Below, in pieces: positions 10,893-20,579 of a stretch of DNA of 64,000 nt. The position numbers and the translations under genes are program-made. The stretch is from NCBI GenBank assembly GCA_958510825.1, contig OY294050.1, positions 42,235,249 to 42,299,248 on the forward strand, in the 5' to 3' direction. The notes below the pieces were generated by a model that did not search any database, had not been told where the DNA came from, and saw only the letters and a program-made list of their open reading frames with translations. Every line of letters starts with the position of its first letter. Positions within the stretch are counted from its first letter, which is position 1. Source of the stretch: Brachypterus glaber. Its lineage: Eukaryota; Arthropoda; Insecta; Coleoptera; Kateretidae.

Positions 10893-11878
10893 TAGTGCTA
10901 TTTTTAAGTTTAAAAAGTGGCAAAAAAAAACGTTTAAAAACTACCCCCTGATTTCAACTATATTTGGCAACGATTTTCTCCAAAACTAAAAGAGATAATC
11001 AATTTCTAGCCGAAAATAAAATCCATCCCTACACCCCTCCCACAACTTACCCCAACTTAATTTTTTCAAATACCACCCCTATAATCTGTGGGTTGTTTTG
11101 CATAGTTATTGAGCTTGCGACTACAATGGACTTACCTTTGTTTATGGAGTAAATGTATGTGTACAATTATTGTGCAACCATTATGGTTGGCATTGAGTTA
11201 TAGGAAAAAGTTTCTTAATCCTTAATCTCATATAACTTAAGTTATTAATCTAATAAATTGGTTATTGCACATTTTAAAGGGATTAAAATTTGATTTTTGT
11301 GTGAAGGATTACACGTAGAAAAGTAAACAGTAAAAGTAACAGTAACATAACATTAGATTAGTGACATTTTTATGTTTAGGCTCAAACGATATACAAAAAC
11401 GTTATAAAATATATAAATCTAACCTTAGAAACTAACGTTTGACAAAAACGTTATAAAATACATAAATCTAACGTTAGTTTCCTAACCAAATTCTAACCTT
11501 TTTCTAATCTTATTCTAACTTTAAATATTTTTTAAATTTCCGTTATTAATACGTAAGCTATATTAGAAAATACTCATTTCAGACAGCTATGTGCCTAGGT
11601 TTGATAGTTATTTATAAAAAGTTTGCAAATTCTCAAAAAATAAAATAAAAACACTTGATTAAACAGACAGTAATATTATATATGTGCTATCGTTCTTGAA
11701 TATAATATTTCTAACAATCAAATATTTGTCTACTATAAATATATATTAAATTACAATATAATTTTATATTTTTTGTTTCCATAATACATTTAAAAAATAC
11801 CCCCTAAAAGTGAAAATTATAGTAAGTCTGGCAACGCTGTACTAGAATTGAACAAATATTTTAGGATTCTGAATGTAT

Positions 11879-14034
11879 TGTAGCAGTTATGACTGCCACT
11901 GTTTTTAAAGATTACCTGATCTGTGTCACGTAATCATACGATGTTACCATTTTTTCAGAAGTTAGTATTTCTTTCTATTTGCACATATAAGATTGAGTAC
12001 AGACTTATTGTATGGTCTTGTGGAAGTCTTGCGATGGTCCTTGATTCCATTTGCTGGGTCATTTTTCTTTTATTACAGAATTTGTCTTATTTTTGGTGTT
12101 TACTTTTGATAGCCTAAAATATAATAACAAACGTCTAGTAATCTACTACATTCAGTACTTGAGTTAGCTACTGATGTTTTTCAGCTAGTCTTACCTTTTT
12201 AATCACAGCTAAAGCTTCTGGAAGTCGGATAAAATCATTATCAAAGATTGTTTACCTAATTTTGAGGTTAGTTTTACTTCTACCCGCATTCAGGTATACA
12301 GTATGCATTGCATGGTCAGCTGATGACTTCAAGTTGGTTTATTTTCGTCGTATCATTTCTTAAACCATATGAAACGATTGTTAGATGTATGGCTAGGCAT
12401 TTTAAACTTATTTAGAGTATTCTTTTTCTTTATTTTCAAGTATTATCGGGATTATGAATAGATGTTTTTTGTGTTGCCTACCCTCAAAATCGATTTGTTG
12501 TTCGTAGTTCCAAGTTTCGCCACGGGGTGAGTTTTGTACCTTGCCGGAGTTGAAGGGAGTGGCGTTCTTTTTCAAAACGACAAGCAATGGCGTTCAGGTC
12601 GTAAAATCAGAATCTGATTTTTGTGAAACCATCCGTGGTTTATGTTTGTGTAAAAATGTTGCAATAAGTTTGTAATGAAGTGTAGTATAATCCTACGTAA
12701 TTAGTTCAAGCAGTTTTAATGGAAATTCCACAATATTCATCTTTCAAAAGGCGTACAGATGAAGGCTTCAGGCTGCAGAGTATTCTAGTATTCAGCACTT
12801 ACTGCTCCAATTAATTCAGTTTTGGACTGGATTGTTGGTGAAGCTTTTCCATTTCTGTTCTAACGTTCTTCGAATGTTTTGACGATACCTCTATCCCAAA
12901 TTTTATGAATATTGTTGGTGAAGCTTTTATATTTTACAACGTTACCGTTATCTCAAATTTTACGAGTATCGATGGCGAAGCTTTCCATTTCAACTTTAAC
13001 TTCAATTTTCATTGAGGTGTTCTTCAATTTTCCACATTAGTTTTCAAGAGTTTTCAAGATTTTTCAAGATGTTCAGTAAATTGCAGTACCGTTTTTAAGC
13101 CAAGAGGTTTACAAACGTTTCAATGGATCCTCAAGCGTTTGAGTTTCAAACGTGTTCAAATTTGTAAGGAGTTCTCAAGGCAAGGACAAGGAAATGTTCT
13201 GCACAGTGACGTACATCATCAGGGAGTGGGACAACGTATTTGGTCGTTCCAGGGACAACTTTAATTAACAGGTTTTTATAGTTTTAGTGTAAATAATGAA
13301 AATGCGGTTTACTATATTTATTTTTGGTAAAATATCCAAGTTCTCAAATTTTAATATTTATTAAGGTGCTCTATTTTATTATGAATATTCTAGGTTGGTT
13401 TGTAAACAAAGTTGCAACTTTGGGCAGTACGCCTAGATTACTATTTTTCACTTATTAACACATAACTTATATTACTGTTTTTATTTAGGTTATTCACCAT
13501 AATAATTTTGGTATACATATTTTAACATTTTTGCAATAGGGTAGTTCACCATATTTTTTTTTATATTTCGCAATGGGGTCTTTTCACCATACTTTTGGTA
13601 ATTTATAATTTTATTTTAATTAATATGATTAATTAAAGTTGTCTACTTGTCATTTTAAATAAACATTGTAACAGCACATATTTGAGTTTTTGTTTAAATT
13701 ATAATCAACACAAGATATACAAATCTATTCAAATCATAGTTATTTTTCAGGTTTATACATGCTGTAAAAGATAATTAATATTCTAGTACATTATTTTTTA
13801 TGTGTTTGAATCTTAACACATAAACTGCCAAGCACATGTATGTTTACAAGATTCTGGCGCCCAAGGTGTTAAACTAAGCTTATTATCATAATTTTTAATC
13901 CATGAACCCCTGTGCCCGTACTGATGCCAGTTAGCCGATCGCAACCGTACATTTTCTTTTCTATAATAAGTAACCAGGGCAGCGCCTGATAATTTTTTAG
14001 TTTTTACTTATTCTAGACAGGAAAACGCGGTACA
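11879..14034 (+). repeat. 5' LTR
   Basis: 2,156 bp, starting TGTAGCAG and ending GGTACA. It contains a three-fold degenerate internal repeat around GTTGGTGAAGCTTTT (near 12833, 12913 and 12970) and a run of ttttcaaga repeats (13040-13070). A block TGGCGCCCAA at 13855-13864 repeats the first ten bases of the primer binding site. The 64-codon open frame at 11923 occurs identically in both LTRs and is not called as a gene. Confidence 0.93.
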
Positions 14035-14037
14035 CAA

Positions 14038-14055
14038 TGGCGCCCAAATAACGTG
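14038..14055 (+). other. primer binding site, tRNA-Lys type
   Basis: TGGCGCCCAA begins three bases after the 5' LTR and matches the 3' end of insect tRNA-Lys (from memory). The next bases, ATAACGTGGG, match the tRNA again only after a 3-base interruption, so the long complementarity is imperfect. Confidence 0.7.
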
Positions 14056-14289
14056 GGATTAAGCTAGTTTAACTTTTAAATTTTTGAAGTTTGTGAAAAA
14101 AATATAAAGTAAAAAAAAAAAAAAAAAAATTTTTTTTGAGATATTTTTAAGATATTTTTAAGATATTTAGACAAAACTGGATATGGTTGTTGATTTGATT
14201 TAAACAATAGGTGTGCAATGTTTAAAAAATAGTTTGGTGTAAACAGGGAGAAAAGAAACCACGGATAGGTTGAGAGTACCAAAAGGGTA

Positions 14290-14920
14290 AAGTTTTGAGT
14301 TTTATTCGAATTCTAAAATATATAGGATCGTAATAAAAAAAGTATTGGACGCAGTGGTACAGTTTTTGGTTATTTTTGATTCTGAAATATACAGGGTAAA
14401 AATAAAAGTTAGAGAGAATTTTTTTTGAAAAGCAAACATTTTGGTGCATAGTTTTGATTATTTTAATTCTGAAATATATAGAGTAAAATAAAGAGAGAAA
14501 AGTTTGGCCAGTGAGTTATTTTAGTTCTAAAATATATAGGAGAAAATAAAGTTGAGAGGTTTTTGGTTATGAAATTCTAAAATATATAGAATGGATTAAA
14601 GTTTGATGAAAGATGAGAGATTTTTTGAGTTTGTGAAATTCTGAAATATACAGGGTGAACAAAAAAGGTGTAGTAGTACGCGAGAATAAATCGTGGAGTT
14701 TTTGGTTCCGATCCGAATCTAAAAAAGAGTGGCGGACAGGGCAAGTATTTTTGAAAAAATATTGCAAATTTTGAGTGAGATTGCGAGAGATTTTTGAAAG
14801 ATTTCTGAAAGATTTTCAAAAGATTTTTGAGAGTGAATATTTTTAGAAAGAATATTGACTATTTAAAGAGAGATTGCGAAAGATTTTTGACAGATTTTGA
14901 CAGATTTTTGATAGTAAATT
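14290..14920 (+). repeat. leader repeats upstream of gag
   Basis: Six imperfect copies of a block like attctgaaatatatagggtaa occur at about 14308, 14377, 14463, 14520, 14573 and 14635. They are followed by a cluster of agatttttgaaag repeats (about 14780-14915). The region is noncoding on the plus strand; minus-strand open frames here are reflections of the repeats. A role in packaging or translation of the genomic RNA is possible but only inferred. Confidence 0.65.
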
Positions 14921-14945
14921 TTAGTAATAAATTAAAATTTTAATC

Positions 14946-16460
14946 ATGGAAGATTTAAATAAAATGGATCTTAGATATTTGACGGTAGAGCAAATAAATT
15001 ATGAATTGCGTATTAGGTCTTTAACGGCTAGGAATGATAGAAATGCGAAAATTAAAACATTGAGTAGAGCTATAGCAAGGGAAACGGAGGACAATAAATA
15101 TGTCGATCCGGAGTTTAATTTCAATAATGAGGTAAAAGCTATTAATGATAATATTGATATTGTAAAAACTTTAGTTAAAGAACTTGAGGAGTTTGAGTAC
15201 TCAATTTCTCAACTCATTCGTATAAAGTCAAATCTAGCGCACATAAATAAGCGTTTAAATAGGTTTCCGGAAGTAAAGGATAAAGAAGCAGATAGGACAA
15301 AATTTTTACAGATTTCTAAAGCCACTTGTTTAGAATTAGAGGCGGATTTGATTGAGGCTCATACTGCGCATGAGAATAAGGTCAATGAAACTAATATGAC
15401 AAGAATTTCTTTAAATGACACAACGTTTCATGCAGCAGCTAATACTTCGGCTAGATCAGACCCGGACTTTATAAAGCCTGTACCTGTTTATAAATGGGGT
15501 GTTTCTTTTGACGGTACTGGAGACGTACTTTCGTTCATTGAAAAAGTAGATTATTTAAAAGTTTGTAGAAACGTCTCAGATGAAATTTTATTTAAAACAG
15601 CTTATGACTTATTTAAAGAGCCGGCGCTCTCTTGGTTTTTGTCAGTTAAAAGTTCAGTTAATAATTGGTCAGAGTTAATAGGATTATTAAAGAAAGAATT
15701 TTTGTCTGCTAGTGTAGATGATCATACTTGGGATGACATCAGGGCAAAGTATCAAAAACCAGATGAGTCAATTTCAGTTTTTACAGCGGCTATGGAGACA
15801 TTATTTAAGAGACTTTTGCGTTATCCTAGTGATTTTACAAAATTGAAAACAATTAGGGAAAGGATACTTCCACATTATTTTACTCCGTTATCATTAGTAG
15901 AAGTAAACTCGATTGAAGACCTCAGAAAGTATTGTAAAAAGTTAGATGAAGCTTACATTTTGAAACAAAAAAGTGTAACAAATAAAAACGCAATTTATAA
16001 GAAATCAGTACCTAGGGTAAATGTGGTAGAAACTCAAGATAGTAGTTTTGCAGAGGAAAGTAGTTGTGTAAATAAAGCAAGTAGTAGTAAAAATGTTTGT
16101 AAAGAAGGGCACTGTTGTCAGATAAATTCAAATAGTAATTTTAGTAACAATTTTAGAAATAATAATAATAGTAATGGTAACTATAATAGAAATTTCAGAA
16201 ATAATGGATATAAATCTTTTGGTAGTAATAGTAGCAGTAATTTTAATAGTAATAAAAATCAGAAAAATAGCAGTTCAGAAAATAATAGTACAGTAAATAG
16301 TAGTAATCAAGTAAAGCAAATAGTCTGTTATAATTGTAATGGAATTAATCATGTTTTTAGTAAATGTCTTGCAAAAAGGACTAAGTTTTGTTACCGTTGT
16401 GGAAAAAAAGACGTATTTTTAAAAGATTGTTCTAATTGTCAAAAAAATGTAGAGCAGTAG
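14946..16460 (+). CDS. gag: Gag of the Ty3/gypsy element
   Basis: 504 residues, the structural protein that builds the retrotransposon particle and binds its RNA. The N-terminal 40 residues (LRYLTVEQINYELRIRS) look like a small SAP-like helix region. Residues 175-345 are the capsid-like segment (FDGTGDVLSFIEKVDYLK). Residues 385-460 are an Asn/Ser-rich linker. The C-terminus holds two zinc knuckles. The first, CYNCNGINHVFSKC, is a regular CX2CX4HX4C. The second, CYRCGKKDVFLKDC, has Val where the His should be. The ATG at 14946 is the first in frame after the leader. The stop lies 25 bases into the pol frame, and a slippery heptamer is placed just before it. Confidence 0.92.
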   Translation: MEDLNKMDLRYLTVEQINYELRIRSLTARNDRNAKIKTLSRAIARETEDNKYVDPEFNFNNEVKAINDNIDIVKTLVKELEEFEYSISQLIRIKSNLAHINKRLNRFPEVKDKEADRTKFLQISKATCLELEADLIEAHTAHENKVNETNMTRISLNDTTFHAAANTSARSDPDFIKPVPVYKWGVSFDGTGDVLSFIEKVDYLKVCRNVSDEILFKTAYDLFKEPALSWFLSVKSSVNNWSELIGLLKKEFLSASVDDHTWDDIRAKYQKPDESISVFTAAMETLFKRLLRYPSDFTKLKTIRERILPHYFTPLSLVEVNSIEDLRKYCKKLDEAYILKQKSVTNKNAIYKKSVPRVNVVETQDSSFAEESSCVNKASSSKNVCKEGHCCQINSNSNFSNNFRNNNNSNGNYNRNFRNNGYKSFGSNSSSNFNSNKNQKNSSSENNSTVNSSNQVKQIVCYNCNGINHVFSKCLAKRTKFCYRCGKKDVFLKDCSNCQKNVEQ

Positions 16461-18199
16461 TGGGAAATCCCGGCCGACGCTCACTACTTCATAAGGCCAT
16501 ACCTGATAGTAAGATAACTAGTAGCTACGAAGACAATTGGTTCAATTGGACAATTTGGCTAGAAAAAGTAAAAGCATTTTATAAAAATCACTTAATTTCC
16601 TTAGTAAATTTAAATCCTTTTGAAAATTTACCAAATGATAATAGGCCTTATATAAAAGCAAGTATCGCTAATAAGCAAATAGTAGCATTAATAGATACTG
16701 GCGCTAACTGTTCAGTTATAGGAAATTTGGGAATTAGTTTGATTAAAAGTTTAAATTTAGAAATTTGTAATAGTAGTATACCATATGTAACTACGGCTGA
16801 TAAGGCACATCAAAAAGTTTTAGGTTTTGTGGAGTTACCAATTACAGTCAATGATACAGTAAATGTTTTAAAAATTTTAGTAGTACCGACTTTGCAAACA
16901 GAATTTATTTTTGGAGTAGATTTTTTGAAACAATTTTCTATATCTCTAAGTTTCGAAAATAATTCTTGGAAATTTTTGAATAAAGTAGAAATAAATAGTA
17001 TTAATTCTAGTAATGAATTTGGAATTTTAGAGTTAAGTAGTGATCAGGAACATTTAGCTAATAAAGTTAAAGATTTGTTCAAAGAACTAAAAAAAGATAA
17101 GTTAGGGTGTACTCATATAATGAAACATGATATTGATACTGGGGATAACAAACCTTTTAAAATGCGACAATACCAAATGTCTCCGTATATGCAAGAAATT
17201 TTAGTTAAAGAATTAAAAGAGATGTTAGCACAAGGGGTAGTCTCTCCTTCGAATAGCGATTATAATAGTCCGGTATTGTTAGTGAAAAAATCTGATGGAT
17301 CGCATAGGCTTTGTTTCGATGGTAGAAAATTAAATGCTCAAACAAAGAAGGATTCTTATCCATTACCAAAAATTGATAGAATTTTAAGTATGCTTGGTAA
17401 GGCGAGATATATTTCTACAATCGATCTGAAAAAAGCTTTTTGGCAGATTCCACTGACTGAAAGGTCAAAGGAAAAATGCGCTTTCACTGTACCTGGCTAT
17501 GGTCTATTTCACTTTAATCGTATGTGTTTTGGGTTGGCTAACGCGGCGCAAAGGCAACAACGATTGATGGATAAATTGTTTGGTGCTGCCTTTGAACCAT
17601 ATATTTTTGTATATTTAGATGACATAATAATAGTATCATCTAGTTGTGAAGAACATATACGTCTGCTAAAAGAGGTTTATCGTATTTTAAAAGAAGCTAA
17701 TCTTACAATAAATTTTGATAAGTGTAAATTTTTTAGAAAATCATTAAAGTATTTGGGTTTTGTTTTGGATAGAGAAGGGTTACGCACAGATATAGAAAAA
17801 GTACAGGATATGTTAAATTATAAACGTCCTAGTACAACTACAGAGATTAAACGGTTTATAGGGTTATGTTCATGGTACAGACGGTTTGTAAAAAATTTTG
17901 CAACGTTAGTAGCACCACTTAATGCTTTGCTGAAAGGTTTAGGAAAGAAACAACCAATTAAATGGAATAATGAAGCTGAAGTCGCGTTTGTTAAAATAAA
18001 AGAAGCTCTTGTTTCAGCTCCGGTTTTAACCAGTGCTAGGTACGACCTTGTTTTCACCATACAATGTGACGCTAGTAATGTAGGTTTGGGAGCAGTGTTA
18101 ACACAGGTTCAGGAGGGAAAGGAAAAGGTTATTGCATACGCCTCAAGAACTCTCTCAAGATCAGAAAGAAATTTTAGCACCGGTGAAAAAGAAGTTTAG
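16436..18199 (+). CDS. pol: Pol, first part: protease, reverse transcriptase, start of RNase H
   Basis: The frame has no ATG of its own at the junction and should be expressed as a -1 fusion to Gag. The aspartic protease shows ALIDTGANCSVIG (about residues 84-96) and later FIFGVDFL. RT follows: KSDGSHRLCFDGRKLN, STIDLKKAFWQIPL (motif A Asp), FGLANAAQ (motif B), and YLDD (motif C) near residue 393. The RNase H begins FTIQCDASNVGLGAVLTQ at about residue 541, with its first catalytic Asp. The frame then hits a stop at 18197-18199, where the protein should continue; the rest lies in the next -1 frame. Confidence 0.92.
   Translation: MSKKCRAVVGNPGRRSLLHKAIPDSKITSSYEDNWFNWTIWLEKVKAFYKNHLISLVNLNPFENLPNDNRPYIKASIANKQIVALIDTGANCSVIGNLGISLIKSLNLEICNSSIPYVTTADKAHQKVLGFVELPITVNDTVNVLKILVVPTLQTEFIFGVDFLKQFSISLSFENNSWKFLNKVEINSINSSNEFGILELSSDQEHLANKVKDLFKELKKDKLGCTHIMKHDIDTGDNKPFKMRQYQMSPYMQEILVKELKEMLAQGVVSPSNSDYNSPVLLVKKSDGSHRLCFDGRKLNAQTKKDSYPLPKIDRILSMLGKARYISTIDLKKAFWQIPLTERSKEKCAFTVPGYGLFHFNRMCFGLANAAQRQQRLMDKLFGAAFEPYIFVYLDDIIIVSSSCEEHIRLLKEVYRILKEANLTINFDKCKFFRKSLKYLGFVLDREGLRTDIEKVQDMLNYKRPSTTTEIKRFIGLCSWYRRFVKNFATLVAPLNALLKGLGKKQPIKWNNEAEVAFVKIKEALVSAPVLTSARYDLVFTIQCDASNVGLGAVLTQVQEGKEKVIAYASRTLSRSERNFSTGEKEV
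16442..16448 (+). promoter_or_regulatory. probable -1 frameshift site between gag and pol
   Basis: In the gag frame the codons read CAA AAA AAT, giving the heptamer A AAA AAT. Gag is in one frame and pol in the -1 frame, overlapping from 16436 to 16460. This is the standard arrangement for making Gag-Pol by ribosomal -1 slippage. A downstream pseudoknot was not worked out. Confidence 0.65.
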
Positions 18200-19746
18200 C
18201 TCTTTTATTCGCGATTGATCGTTTCAGGGGATATATTGAAGGAGTTAGGTTTAATGTTATAACAGACCATTCTAGTTTAAAGTATTTAGCAAATTTTAAA
18301 GACCCGACAGGAAGAATTGCTAGATGGGCGGTTAAACTCCAACAGTATGACATGAATATTACATATCGTAAGGGTAGTTTACAAGTAGTTCCAGATGCAT
18401 TAAGTAGGGCTTTTGAAGAAGTTGAACCAGAAAAACCAGTATTTCCGTCAGTTAATTTAATATCATTTGATTCGGAACAGTATGGTAAAGATGAGTACTA
18501 TGTTTCATTAAGAGAAAAGATATTGAAGAGTCCAAATCAATATAAAGAGTATAGAATTGTAGAAGATAAAATATATAAATTTGATCGTTCTAATTTAGGT
18601 ATTAAAACGAATATTAAAGAGTGGAAGTTGTTGGTTCCGAGACTCTGTAGGGTGCTTGTTATGAAAGAATGTCATGATGATCCTTTAGCAGCCCACATGG
18701 GTTTTTATAAAACTTTTAATAGGGTATCACAAGAATATTTTTGGCCACGTATGAGATCAGATATTTTGAAATATGTTAAGTGTTGTAAAATTTGCGCTGA
18801 ACAAAAGGTTCCGAATTATGCACGTCATGGGTTGATGGGTAAAGAAAAGAATATTAGTTTCCCTTGGCAGTGTATTTCAACAGATTTTATAGGTCCATTA
18901 CCTAGATCGAATGGAGGGTTTTGTTATTTATTAGTAGTATCTGATTGGTTCACAAAATATACACTTTTACAACCTTTGAAAACAGCTACTGCTCAAGGTG
19001 TAATAAAATTTATAGAAAATCAGGTGTTCTTAATATATGGCGTACCGCAGTACATTATTGTCGATAATGGTACTCAGTTTGCTGGGAAAGCTTTCAAAAA
19101 GCTTGCGGACGACTATCAAGTTCAAAAAATCTGGTACAATGCCAAATTTCATTCACAAGTAAATCCTACAGAAAGACAGAATCGAACGGTAGAAACGGCG
19201 ATAAGGTCTTATATAAAAGAAAATCACCGGGAATGGGATAAAAATATAGGTAAAATAGGTCTTGCGCTTCGTACCGCAGTTAATGAGGTCCACGGACATT
19301 CGCCGGCGTTTCTCAATTTTGGAAGAATCGTACCTTTAACAGGGGCTTACTATGGCAAAGTTTCGTCCACTCAAGACGTTGAGTTGGAACCGGATTCTCG
19401 GGAAATGTATTTTAAGGATTTAGTTGGGTTAAAAGACATTTTTGCGGATGTAAAAACTAAATTGCATGAAGCATACGAGCGAAATAGAAGAGCCTATAAC
19501 CTTAGAAAGCGTGACGTAACGTTCACGATAGGTGAGAAGGTATGGAAAAGAAATAAAGTTCTTTCCAGCGCAGTAAATTATTTTGCGTCAAAATTAGCGC
19601 CTAAGTACGTGTTATGTAAGATAATAGGTAAAAAGTCAAATTTGGTTTATGTGTTACAGGATAAAAACGGTCAATCCATTGGAGACTGGCACGTTAAAGA
19701 TCTTAAGAAATATTTGGGTTCGAATAGTGATGTATCCGTCGGATAA
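18196..19746 (+). CDS. pol: Pol, second part: rest of RNase H and integrase, displaced by a one-base frameshift
   Basis: This frame continues the RNase H without missing residues, so one T appears to be lost in a T run at 18194-18197. Integrase follows, with an N-terminal HHCC zinc finger (CHDDPLAAHMGF and CCKIC) and the catalytic triad in TDFIGPL, VDNGTQF and NPTERQ. The last two acidic residues are 36 apart, as in D,D-35-E. The C-terminus (19560-19730) is a GPY/F-like module with no chromodomain. The first Met is at 18352, but this is not a separate gene. With LTRs this similar, the break is either a very recent mutation or a homopolymer error. Confidence 0.9.
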   Translation, partial: LALLFAIDRFRGYIEGVRFNVITDHSSLKYLANFKDPTGRIARWAVKLQQYDMNITYRKGSLQVVPDALSRAFEEVEPEKPVFPSVNLISFDSEQYGKDEYYVSLREKILKSPNQYKEYRIVEDKIYKFDRSNLGIKTNIKEWKLLVPRLCRVLVMKECHDDPLAAHMGFYKTFNRVSQEYFWPRMRSDILKYVKCCKICAEQKVPNYARHGLMGKEKNISFPWQCISTDFIGPLPRSNGGFCYLLVVSDWFTKYTLLQPLKTATAQGVIKFIENQVFLIYGVPQYIIVDNGTQFAGKAFKKLADDYQVQKIWYNAKFHSQVNPTERQNRTVETAIRSYIKENHREWDKNIGKIGLALRTAVNEVHGHSPAFLNFGRIVPLTGAYYGKVSSTQDVELEPDSREMYFKDLVGLKDIFADVKTKLHEAYERNRRAYNLRKRDVTFTIGEKVWKRNKVLSSAVNYFASKLAPKYVLCKIIGKKSNLVYVLQDKNGQSIGDWHVKDLKKYLGSNSDVSVG

Positions 19747-20579
19747 CTGCATGCATGAGTTTTTAAATTTCAGAAAGAAAAATAAAACCGTTAATTGTAA
19801 ATATTAGCTAAGAGTGAGTAAAAGTCAAGTGTAAATAGTTAAATTTTATTTTAAATAAAATAAAGTCAAATATTGTAAAAAAAAAAAATATTTTCTTTGA
19901 TGCTCGAGGGATCAGGTCTAGAACTGATTGCTGCGACATTTTAGTAGATGGGTGTAGAGTGAGTGTTCTTCAGTTTTGATTGAGATCTTGATTAGAATAC
20001 CTGAAAAATTAAAAGGTTAATAACGGTCAAAACTATGGACTAAAAAGTTTTTGGACTTAGTGTCAATAATAAGGATTATTGATATTAAAAAGTCATTGTT
20101 GTTGAATTTTAGTTAATAAGAATTTTCCCGATTATGTAACTTCCCGATTGTGTAACTATAACTCGATTTTGTCAATTCATGGATTTGTCCCTAGTAAATA
20201 GGCGTGTGGTACGCGTAGATATCAGGCTTAACTAAAAATTCAATAAAAATGCATTCAATAACAAGTTCAATAAACATTGATTCAATATTGATTCATAAAA
20301 ATTGGATAGAAATGCAATGAAAAATAAATAAATATTTTTATTTTTGTATATATTCGGAAAGGGGAATAAAGCTACAATAAATAATAAGTAAATTTAATAG
20401 TTTTTGGTTACAGAATCAGAATATGCTAGTAGCATAAGTTAGGAGTAATTTTTTTTGGTTACGGGGTTATTCTTTGTGATATTGTAATGTTCTATTTAGA
20501 GTTAACTATTGGAGTTTATACTCTGGGTTAAAAAATATTTTTGGGAATAAATATTTTTTATTTATTCGGAGGAGGGCTG
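19747..20579 (+). other. 3' noncoding region and polypurine tract
   Basis: No open frame follows integrase, so there is no envelope gene. The region is AT-rich. It ends with the purine-rich ggaggaggg at 20568-20576, three bases before the 3' LTR, which is the expected plus-strand primer. Confidence 0.75.

Larger units (their letters stand above)
7437..11135 (+). repeat. dimeric dispersed repeat (GAAAACTAAAAGAG family), split by two elements
   Basis: Unit 1 (7437-7661) and unit 2 (10895-11135) share an ordered set of blocks: a tcgaaaactaaaagag-like block, a stretch of C-rich ccacccctaacttaccccta type, and a gagcttgc block. Two more units lie in tandem on the minus strand at 24590-25115 and one at 56787-56940. 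In this copy everything from 7662 to 10894 is inserted material at a TA. With it removed the units would be about 280-290 bp apart, close to the spacing in the uninterrupted copy. Confidence 0.65.

Noticed and set aside
11923..12117. 64-codon frame present twice, in both LTRs (also 20624-20818)
   Set aside because: Duplicated because the LTRs are identical; no domain, and LTRs rarely encode proteins in Ty3/gypsy elements.
14076..14819. Several minus-strand open frames upstream of gag
   Set aside because: They are reflections of AT-rich leader repeats on the coding strand of the retrotransposon.
17818..18060. 80-codon minus-strand frame within pol
   Set aside because: Antisense to the conserved RT connection and RNase H region.
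18190..18200. Programmed frameshift within RNase H
   Set aside because: No slippery heptamer in the right register, and this class does not shift inside RNase H; a one-base loss is simpler.
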